From Candidatus Poseidoniaceae archaeon (GTDB lineage: Archaea; Thermoplasmatota; Poseidoniia; Poseidoniales; Poseidoniaceae), in contig JAKUNY010000108.1 of assembly GCA_022451765.1 (NCBI GenBank), positions 1-5,328 on the forward strand: a stretch of DNA of 5,328 nucleotides. The letters run 5' to 3'. The notes under the pieces are model-generated. The model saw only the letters and a list, made by a program, of their open reading frames with translations. It had not been told where the DNA came from and did no database searches. Within the stretch, counting starts at the first letter, position 1. Each line of letters starts with the position of its first letter. A program made the translations under genes and the position numbers. Shown here piece after piece: positions 1-4,594 of the stretch.

Positions 1-464
1 CCACTCTCACCGATGCGCGCATAATTCTCTGGCATGGATTCTGTTCAGTCCATAAGCGATTCAAACCTAGCCAAATTGCCGATTTCCGTCAACGTCATCC
101 AGACGGTGTGGTCGTCGTTCATCCGGAATGCCCCAAAGAGACGGTTGAGGTGGCGGACGCAAATGGATCGACGCAGTACATCATTAATTTCGTTAACGAT
201 TTGCCCAAAGGAACAACGGTCGCAATCGGAACGGAAATCAACATGGTTGCACGTCTTGCCGACGAGCATCCCGACAAACACATCGAATGCCTCGATCCTG
301 AAATTTGTCCGTGCTCAACGATGTACATGATTCATCCAGCGTACCTGATGGATCTTCTTGAGAAGCTTTCAGAGGGCAATACGCACAACCAAATCAAGGT
401 ACCCAAAGAAGTGCAGGAAGGATCACTTCTCGCACTTGAGCGCATGCTCAGTATACGTGTTTAA
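1..464 (+). CDS. nadA: Quinolinate synthase NadA, C-terminal part (5' end outside window)
   Basis: NadA condenses iminoaspartate with dihydroxyacetone phosphate to quinolinate in de novo NAD synthesis, using a cytosolic [4Fe-4S] enzyme. The reading frame is open from base 3, giving 153 visible residues ending in TAA. This is about half of a normal 300-350 residue NadA, so the first Cys ligand and the N-terminal substrate residues lie upstream of the window. Visible family marks, numbered from the first visible codon: GFCSVHKRF (10s) with cluster-ligand Cys14, equivalent to Thermotoga Cys168; HPEC at 40-43 and GST at 55-57, both substrate-binding; GTE at 77-79; and CPCSTM at 102-107, whose second Cys fits the third ligand (Thermotoga Cys254). 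The tail IKVPKEV matches the usual end of the family. The gene is convergent with the ferritin-like gene and shares no spacer with it. Its promoter and operon partners are off-window. Confidence 0.95.
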   Translation, partial: TLTDARIILWHGFCSVHKRFKPSQIADFRQRHPDGVVVVHPECPKETVEVADANGSTQYIINFVNDLPKGTTVAIGTEINMVARLADEHPDKHIECLDPEICPCSTMYMIHPAYLMDLLEKLSEGNTHNQIKVPKEVQEGSLLALERMLSIRV

Positions 465-884
465 TCACTCGACGAGTCGCCCGAGTTCCTCTACGCTGCG
501 AACTTCTGCGAGATAGATTTGCTCAATTGCGTCGTAAAGATCCGCATCGCCTGCATCCTCAATCATTGGCATGAGTTCACCGTAGACTTCAGCAGCCTTC
601 ATCTCTGTTATAAGTGACTGTGCAAGCATGTCTGTGTAGGAGGAAACGTGTTCAATCGGCATTGGGTTTCTTTCCGTTACAGCCACGCCACCGAGTTTAA
701 CGATGGCTGATCGAACAATGTTTGAATGAACCATTGATTCATTTGCCTCCGCAGTAAAGTGGGGTTCGAGTTGCATACGATGAATTCCGCGGATGTACGC
801 TGCGTAATGTGCATACATATTGATGGCTCTCAATTCCCATCCGAGTGCCTCGTTCAGCTTCAAAATCAAGTGTTCGTTCGTCAT
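465..884 (-). CDS. Bacterioferritin-like four-helix protein with an altered di-iron site
   Basis: This 139-residue protein has the four-helix ferritin/bacterioferritin pattern. Family members oxidise and store iron or act as small di-iron proteins in the cytosol. The ATG at 884 is chosen over an upstream in-frame start at 977 because GAGG lies 8 nt before it, homology to bacterioferritin starts there (LILKLNEALGWELRAINMY), and the longer form would overlap crcB. Aligned by eye to E. coli Bfr, Glu18, Glu94 and Glu127 are kept and His53 matches His54. The position of bridging Glu51 is Ser50 (Glu49 is next to it), and His130 is Ser130. Met51 falls at the haem-ligand position (Bfr Met52). The protein is about 20 residues shorter than Bfr, missing the C-terminal fifth helix. 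It lies 32 nt downstream of crcB, probably in one transcript. Ferritin-like fold likely; ferroxidase activity doubtful. It could instead be a diverged ferritin-like protein with another role. Confidence 0.8.
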   Translation of the reverse strand: MTNEHLILKLNEALGWELRAINMYAHYAAYIRGIHRMQLEPHFTAEANESMVHSNIVRSAIVKLGGVAVTERNPMPIEHVSSYTDMLAQSLITEMKAAEVYGELMPMIEDAGDADLYDAIEQIYLAEVRSVEELGRLVE

Positions 885-892
885 TGTTCGCG

Positions 893-896
893 CCTC
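893..896 (-). promoter_or_regulatory. Shine-Dalgarno site of the ferritin-like gene
   Basis: GAGG on the minus strand, 8 nt before the ATG at 884. It decides the start, since the reading frame is open further upstream into crcB. It lies within the 32-nt spacer after the crcB stop codon. Confidence 0.65.
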
Positions 897-916
897 AACC
901 CTCTTCCACTTAAACC

Positions 917-1294
917 TCAGGTTGAACCTAGGATTGTTTCTGAGAGCTTCCATCCAATGAAGGCAAGCAAGGGACAAAGAACCATTGTAAGGCCAACATA
1001 GCTGGCCGCAATCCCAGTTTGCTGTTCTTCAATGAGCCGAATTGTTTCGACAGAGAAGGCGGACATTGTCGTCAATCCACCGAGTAAACCGGTTCCGAAC
1101 AACAATGCAAGATCCTTGGAAATGACCTGCTCAGCAAGGGCGATCGCTAGCGCTCCCATCAGGAAAGACCCAACCAAATTGACGGCGAGTGTTGCATAAG
1201 GAAAGCCTTCATTGGAAAACCATTCAGAGCTCAGGTAGCGAAGTGCAGCTCCGATTCCTCCACCCAATGCGACCATGACCACTTGTTGGAGCAT
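917..1294 (-). CDS. crcB: CrcB/FluC fluoride channel
   Basis: A 125-residue membrane protein of the CrcB/Fluc family, which forms dual-topology dimers that let fluoride leave the cytoplasm. Four hydrophobic segments are visible at about 4-21, 32-55, 62-82 and 97-118. Family signatures are GGGIGAALRY (11-20, with Arg19), AVNLVGSFLMG (37-47, with pore Asn39) and GLLGGLTTMSAF (69-80). The last is the Na+ site and Phe box: the usual TTFSTF reads TTMSAF, so the first pore Phe is Met77 while Phe80 is kept. Length is normal for the family. The start is ATG at 1294 with GAGG 7 nt upstream. It is the first gene of a likely two-gene minus-strand operon with the ferritin-like gene, and is divergent from rdgB across 84 nt. 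No fluoride riboswitch is apparent in the 84-nt leader. Confidence 0.93.
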   Translation of the reverse strand: MLQQVVMVALGGGIGAALRYLSSEWFSNEGFPYATLAVNLVGSFLMGALAIALAEQVISKDLALLFGTGLLGGLTTMSAFSVETIRLIEEQQTGIAASYVGLTMVLCPLLAFIGWKLSETILGST

Positions 1295-1301
1295 GGTGAT
1301 T

Positions 1302-1305
1302 CCTC
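1302..1305 (-). promoter_or_regulatory. Shine-Dalgarno site of crcB
   Basis: GAGG on the minus strand with a 7-nt spacer to the ATG at 1294. It shows that the crcB mRNA has a leader, so the promoter lies further upstream in the gap, toward the palindrome at 1315-1327. Confidence 0.6.
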
Positions 1306-1314
1306 ATGAAACAG

Positions 1315-1327
1315 GAACTTGAAGTTC
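1315..1327. repeat. Perfect 13-bp palindrome, candidate operator
   Basis: GAACTT (1315-1320), one central G, then AAGTTC (1322-1327): six-base arms with no mismatch. It is centred 27 nt upstream of the crcB start codon and 58 nt upstream of the rdgB start. Placement and symmetry suit a dimeric regulator such as an HTH protein. As an RNA hairpin the one-base loop would not allow full pairing, so a DNA-binding site is the better reading. Regulator unknown. Confidence 0.4.
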
Positions 1328-1378
1328 GTCCTCGATTGAATCCGAAAAGCCATCAATCATGGGTGTCAGGACAAGAGC

Positions 1379-1999
1379 ATGCGCACTCTTTGGTTCATGA
1401 CCGGGAACGTGGGTAAAGTCCGTGAAGCCAAACATGCGCTTGAACCACTCGGCTACAATGTACGTCAATTAACCGTCGATGGCCTCGAAATTGTTGAACC
1501 GCAGTGTGATGACTTGGAAATTGTTGCACGTTCTAAACTTGAACAAGCAAGACCCTATCTTCCAAACCCAAACGATGCTCTCATGGTCGAGGATGCTGGT
1601 TTATTCATTGACAAATCAAATGGGTTCCCGGGTGTTTACTCGGCGTATGTACTGGAGACGCTTGGATGCGACGGTATCCTCAACCTCTTGGAAGGAGAGA
1701 ACGAAAGAGGCGCTCAATTCGAAGCGGTTGCTGCTTTCCTCCTCGACGGTAAAATCCATGTTTCACGTGGTGTTTGTCGGGGAGTTATTGCTTCCAGTGC
1801 AAGTGGAGAGGATGGTTTTGGATTCGACCCAATCTTCGTGCCGGATAACATCGAAATCGATGGAAAAACAACAACAACCAATGGATTGACGTTTGCAGAT
1901 GTTGATATGCGGTTGAAGGAACAATTCAGTCATCGACGTAAGGCTCTTGACGGACTTATCAAATTGCTTTCATCATCCGAAACGGCATCATCGTCATAA
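1379..1999 (+). CDS. rdgB: XTP/dITP diphosphatase (RdgB/Ham1/ITPA family)
   Basis: This enzyme hydrolyses non-canonical purine triphosphates (XTP, ITP, dITP) to monophosphates plus pyrophosphate, cleansing the nucleotide pool. The 206-residue protein has the full motif set: TGNVGKVRE (8-16), VEDAGLFID (70-78), NGFPGVYSAY (81-90), GEDGFGFDPIFVP (143-155), TFADV (171-175) and SHR (184-186). NGFPGVYSAY and the order of motifs look like archaeal homologues such as that of Pyrococcus. Two oddities: about ten extra residues, rich in Thr, between FVP and TFADV (156-170); and Glu181 where many homologues have Asn in the K-N-x-x-SHR motif, with the Lys kept (Lys180). The tail ends in a Ser-rich stretch. 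ATG at 1379 is the only plausible in-frame start; a weak AGGA lies 7 nt upstream. It leads the operon with the next two genes. Confidence 0.95.
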   Translation: MRTLWFMTGNVGKVREAKHALEPLGYNVRQLTVDGLEIVEPQCDDLEIVARSKLEQARPYLPNPNDALMVEDAGLFIDKSNGFPGVYSAYVLETLGCDGILNLLEGENERGAQFEAVAAFLLDGKIHVSRGVCRGVIASSASGEDGFGFDPIFVPDNIEIDGKTTTTNGLTFADVDMRLKEQFSHRRKALDGLIKLLSSSETASSS

Positions 2000-2016
2000 G
2001 CAGGGAGTTCTTGGAC

Positions 2017-2020
2017 GGAG
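2017..2020 (+). promoter_or_regulatory. Shine-Dalgarno site deciding the start at 2029
   Basis: GGAG followed by an 8-nt spacer to the ATG at 2029. The alternative TTG at 2011 has GGGAG only 3 nt before it, which is too close, so the ATG is preferred. Confidence 0.6.
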
Positions 2021-2028
2021 CGATAGGC

Positions 2029-2937
2029 ATGGGATTCTTCCGCAACACAATCGCATTGGCGTTTGTTGCCACGTTGCTGTTTTATTTCGTCTCAGTTGGT
2101 CAAATGGACGAGAATCAACAATGGATTACCATTGGCATAATGATTGTTCTCGGACTGATCTTCATCCTTTCAGGATCGCCTTCCTTTGAACTTCCAGCTC
2201 AACCTCTTTCTTCTGATGCACCGGTTGCAGCCGCCTCTGCCGCTGCTGCGCAAACCGATGAGGTTGAAGAAGCGGAAACGAGTCCTTCGGCTGAACCAGA
2301 GAAGACAATGTCGCTCAAAGAACGCAAGGCAGCGAAGATACTTGCTGCCAAGGAAGCACAACGCGCTGCAATGGCGGCAACCGTTGAGGACAACGATGAG
2401 CCAATGGATGAACTGCCTTATGTTGAGGTCGAAACAGTTCATGTTGCCGATGAATATGTTGTCGAGGTCAGCCCCGAATCCGTTGAAGAGGCAGACATTC
2501 AAGCAACGGTCAAAGAGCGTGCATCCCTTCACAGCGAAATACGTGCGCGCATCGAGGCACGCCGCCGCTCACAAATGGCCGACATCCGCGCATCAACATC
2601 GCGCATGTGGGAAGAAAACGTCGATCGAGAAGATTTGGTAACAGTTTTGCAAAACGAAGGCCATGGCCTATCCGTTCTCAACCAACCCCTCAACCCCGAC
2701 CCAGGTCACATCTATGGGGCTACGTTCATTCGAATCGATGACCAACGCATCCTCAAGTACCGCTCCCAACTCGATGCTGGATTTGAAGCGGTTATTTCGG
2801 CCCAAGCCCCGACTGAATCGACACTTCCCGAGCTTCCTCCTCTTATTGGACCGGATGGTAACCCACTCCCACTACCGGACCTACCGAGCCCATCGGGTGC
2901 ACTCGCAGCTTTGAAATTGGAAATGGATGAAGATTGA
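2029..2937 (+). CDS. Unrecognised two-helix membrane-anchored protein with Ala/Glu-rich linker and Pro-rich tail
   Basis: I do not recognise this 302-residue protein. It has two hydrophobic helices near the N terminus (about 7-24 and 33-49) joined by a short polar hairpin, VGQMDENQQW. A long acidic, Ala-rich, low-complexity stretch follows (about 55-160). Next comes a strongly basic/acidic helix (about 162-195, with RARIEARRRSQ) that could be a coiled coil. A more ordinary, possibly folded segment follows (about 200-255, containing LVTVLQNEGHGLSVLNQP and HIYGATFIRI), and the protein ends in a Pro/Leu-rich tail (about 261-291). With two helices, both ends would lie on the same side of the membrane; the abundant Arg and Lys after helix 2 suggest the cytosol. 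It sits 29 nt after rdgB and 9 nt before the CPBP protease gene. ATG at 2029 is chosen for its Shine-Dalgarno site; TTG at 2011 would add six residues. Function unknown; a membrane-linked scaffold or adaptor is a guess. Confidence 0.85.
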   Translation: MGFFRNTIALAFVATLLFYFVSVGQMDENQQWITIGIMIVLGLIFILSGSPSFELPAQPLSSDAPVAAASAAAAQTDEVEEAETSPSAEPEKTMSLKERKAAKILAAKEAQRAAMAATVEDNDEPMDELPYVEVETVHVADEYVVEVSPESVEEADIQATVKERASLHSEIRARIEARRRSQMADIRASTSRMWEENVDREDLVTVLQNEGHGLSVLNQPLNPDPGHIYGATFIRIDDQRILKYRSQLDAGFEAVISAQAPTESTLPELPPLIGPDGNPLPLPDLPSPSGALAALKLEMDED

Positions 2938-2939
2938 GG
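2936..2939 (+). promoter_or_regulatory. Shine-Dalgarno site overlapping the upstream stop codon
   Basis: GAGG starts inside the TGA stop (2935-2937) of the membrane-anchor gene and lies 7 nt before ATG 2947. It selects this ATG over the two adjacent TTG codons at 2941 and 2944, and suggests translational coupling of the two genes. Confidence 0.65.
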
Positions 2940-2946
2940 CTTGTTG

Positions 2947-3657
2947 ATGGAAACAATTCCGCAAGCATCGTCGAAGCAAAAACAACTCGCATTGCTCGGA
3001 CTTGTTCTCGTTGCAATAGCACCAACTGTGTCGGTCATTACCGGTTTTGCCCTGAAAGCAGGAATCATTGCTGCTTTTGTTTTTGTGTTCACCAAACTGT
3101 GGATGTTTGGATTACCTGCTTTGTGGTACCTAAAGGTCGAAGGAGGTGAGCGGTCTTACTCGATGCCAAGAGAGGGGGGTTGGACGATTTCAGTATTGCT
3201 CGGAATGGGAATGATTTTTGTCATAGCTATTGCCTATATTTTACTCGGTGATCTTGTTCTACGCAGCGAGGATTTGCACGAAATTCTTGAGCCGTTCGGA
3301 CTTACAGTCCCGTGGAAACTTGCCATCGGAATTCTGTTCTGGATCTTCATCAATTCCGTGCTTGAAGAGTACGTTTTTCGATGGTTCATTACGTCGAAAC
3401 TCGAACAAATTCTTGGCGGAAAATGGCGACCAATTTTGCTGTCAGCAGGAATCTTTACGCTGCATCACACGATTGCATTGGCTTTCTTCATCGACCCACT
3501 TGGCAATGCACTTGCCTCTCTGGGTGTCTTCATCGGAGGCGTCATCTTCTCGTGGATTTACGTCCAATACCGAAGCATTTGGGTGGCTTGGGTTGCCCAT
3601 GCATTGGCCGATGTTGCAATTTTTGCCATCGCTTGGCAACTGATTGTCGGATTTTGA
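2947..3657 (+). CDS. CPBP-family intramembrane glutamic protease (Rce1/Abi-like)
   Basis: This 236-residue, largely hydrophobic protein has about seven or eight membrane segments and the three motifs of the CPBP (PF02517, formerly Abi) family. EEYVFR at 140-145 supplies the catalytic Glu pair and Arg, FTLHH at 170-174 is the FxxxH motif, and HALAD at 218-222 is the HxxxD/N motif. All key residues are present, so the enzyme should be active. Known relatives include Rce1, which trims prenylated CaaX proteins, and bacterial bacteriocin-immunity or maturation proteases; the substrate here cannot be read from sequence. The start is ATG 2947, with its Shine-Dalgarno site overlapping the previous stop codon. 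It is the last gene of the rdgB operon, and its TGA touches the TGA of the convergent enoyl-CoA hydratase gene. Partnership with the upstream membrane-anchor protein is inferred from coupling only. Confidence 0.92.
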   Translation: METIPQASSKQKQLALLGLVLVAIAPTVSVITGFALKAGIIAAFVFVFTKLWMFGLPALWYLKVEGGERSYSMPREGGWTISVLLGMGMIFVIAIAYILLGDLVLRSEDLHEILEPFGLTVPWKLAIGILFWIFINSVLEEYVFRWFITSKLEQILGGKWRPILLSAGIFTLHHTIALAFFIDPLGNALASLGVFIGGVIFSWIYVQYRSIWVAWVAHALADVAIFAIAWQLIVGF

Positions 3658-4500
3658 TCACTTGTGTTTCCACTGTGCGTTCTCTCGATTAAGGAAAGCC
3701 TGAACTCCGATTTCCTTGTCTTCCGTATCGAACAATCCTGCAAAGGCTCTGGCTTCTGTTGCCACGCCTTCTGTTAACCCTTCATCGAGTGCTGACCGAA
3801 GTGTTTCTTTGGCGACTCGAAGTGTACTGCTGGATTTGGTAGCAATCAAACAGGCCATGTCCAATGTTTTCTGTTTCAACTCACTGGATTCGACGACGTG
3901 GTTCACAAGACCAATTCGGAAGGCTTCCTCGGCGTTGATCATCTCGCCCGTGTAAACCATCTCGAGAGCTTTTCCATAACCGAGCAAAGAGACAAGTCGT
4001 TGAGTACCACCGTAACCAGGGATGAGTCCAAGATTGATTTCAGGAGTCCCGAACTTTGACCGTGAACTTGCGATGCGTATATCGCAAGAGCAAGCAACCT
4101 CGAGGCCACCTCCAAGTGCGAAACCATCAACCATTGCAATGGTCGGTTTGGTTACGTTCCACAATGCTTCAATCGCATTGTCCGTGAATTTGCTTGCAAT
4201 CTCTTCGCTTCCAGCTCCGAGGAATTCAGTGATGTCTGCGCCTGCAACGAACGCATTTGGTTTTGCACGCTTTCCTTCATCCGGCTTAAGCGGCTGAGCA
4301 CCAGTCATGATAACGCAACGAACCAAATCTTCGGATTCTACCCAAGCGATCATTTCCTTTATGGCTGATGTCACATCAGCGTTCAACGCATTCAGTTTGT
4401 TTGGCCGATTGATTGTCACCATGGCTACAACTGTACCATCGCTGCATGCTTCGACAGGGATTGTTTCAATGCGAAGAACGTCATGTTCTGGGGGCGTCAT
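3658..4500 (-). CDS. Enoyl-CoA hydratase/isomerase (crotonase family)
   Basis: Crotonase-fold enzyme, probably hydrating 2-enoyl-CoA in fatty or branched-chain acid breakdown. From ATG 4500 it has 280 residues, near the normal 255-290. The motifs are INRPNKLNAL (30-39), AGADITEF (86-93, oxyanion hole) and DGFALGGGLEVACSCDIRIA (125-144, oxyanion Gly and Glu134, matching rat Glu144). Next comes FGTPEINLGLIPGYGGTQRL (150-169), with Glu154 matching rat Glu164. Both catalytic Glu present suggests a true hydratase rather than an isomerase with one Glu. About twelve extra residues, charged and Pro/Lys-rich, lie just before AGADI (about 69-81). The exact acyl-CoA is unknown; 3-hydroxypropionyl- or crotonyl-CoA hydratase are options. 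ATG 4500 is preferred; in-frame TTG 4515 would add five residues, and neither has a clear Shine-Dalgarno site. No partner dehydrogenase or thiolase is in view. Confidence 0.93.
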   Translation of the reverse strand: MTPPEHDVLRIETIPVEACSDGTVVAMVTINRPNKLNALNADVTSAIKEMIAWVESEDLVRCVIMTGAQPLKPDEGKRAKPNAFVAGADITEFLGAGSEEIASKFTDNAIEALWNVTKPTIAMVDGFALGGGLEVACSCDIRIASSRSKFGTPEINLGLIPGYGGTQRLVSLLGYGKALEMVYTGEMINAEEAFRIGLVNHVVESSELKQKTLDMACLIATKSSSTLRVAKETLRSALDEGLTEGVATEARAFAGLFDTEDKEIGVQAFLNRENAQWKHK

Positions 4501-4594
4501 GGATTTCGCAAACAACGGGAGTTCAAGAGTTCACCGATGGACCGCTTAGGCGGATTAAGCAAGCAATGAAAACCTAAAGTTGGTTCGTGGATGT
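4501..4594. promoter_or_regulatory. Divergent promoter region between enoyl-CoA hydratase and ABC ATPase genes
   Basis: A 94-nt gap between divergent genes, so both promoters should be here. For the + gene, GAAAA followed by CCTAAAG (4568-4579) resembles a weak BRE/TATA pair about 20 nt before ATG 4595, which would fit a leaderless or very short leader. For the - gene, CTTAATC read on the minus strand (around 4554-4560) is a weak TATA candidate. Neither gene has a good Shine-Dalgarno site. These are weak matches read by eye. Confidence 0.4.
4542..4560. repeat. Two overlapping short inverted repeats in the divergent gap
   Basis: CCGC (4542-4545) pairs with GCGG (4550-4553) around TTAG. GCTTA (4544-4548) pairs with TAAGC (4556-4560) around seven bases. 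The two stems share bases, so only one could form at a time. It sits mid-gap and covers the best minus-strand TATA candidate, so an operator is possible; chance is also possible at this length. Confidence 0.3.

Larger units (their letters stand above)
1295..1378. promoter_or_regulatory. Divergent promoter region between crcB and rdgB
   Basis: This 84-nt gap separates two divergent transcription units, so promoters for both must lie here or just inside the genes. I see no clear AT-rich TATA box. A BRE-like CCGAAAAG at 1342-1349 lies about 30 nt before the rdgB start, which is the right distance for a short-leader archaeal transcript, but nothing TATA-like follows it. A 13-bp palindrome lies on the crcB side. 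The role is inferred from gene orientation; exact elements are uncertain. Confidence 0.5.

Noticed and set aside
885..977. A longer N terminus for the ferritin-like protein starting at 977
   Set aside because: It overlaps the 3' end of crcB, its first 31 residues do not look like a ferritin, and the ATG at 884 has a good Shine-Dalgarno site.
1295..1378. Possible fluoride riboswitch upstream of crcB
   Set aside because: The gap holds only a simple palindrome and a Shine-Dalgarno site; I could not find the conserved pseudoknot pattern of that riboswitch.
2170..2532. Minus-strand open frame of 120 residues, Cys/Phe/Arg-rich, opposite the membrane-anchor gene
   Set aside because: It is an antisense shadow of the biased Ala/Glu/Lys codons; it has no start signal or domain, and lies within a well-supported operon.
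2712..3095. Minus-strand open frame of 127 residues, Ser/Gly/Pro-rich
   Set aside because: It mirrors the Pro-rich tail and the protease start on the other strand and crosses a tight operon junction; no motif supports it.
3658..3680. Terminator between the protease and hydratase genes
   Set aside because: There is no spacer, no stem followed by a T-run on either strand, and only the six-base TGATCA palindrome, which is too short to count.
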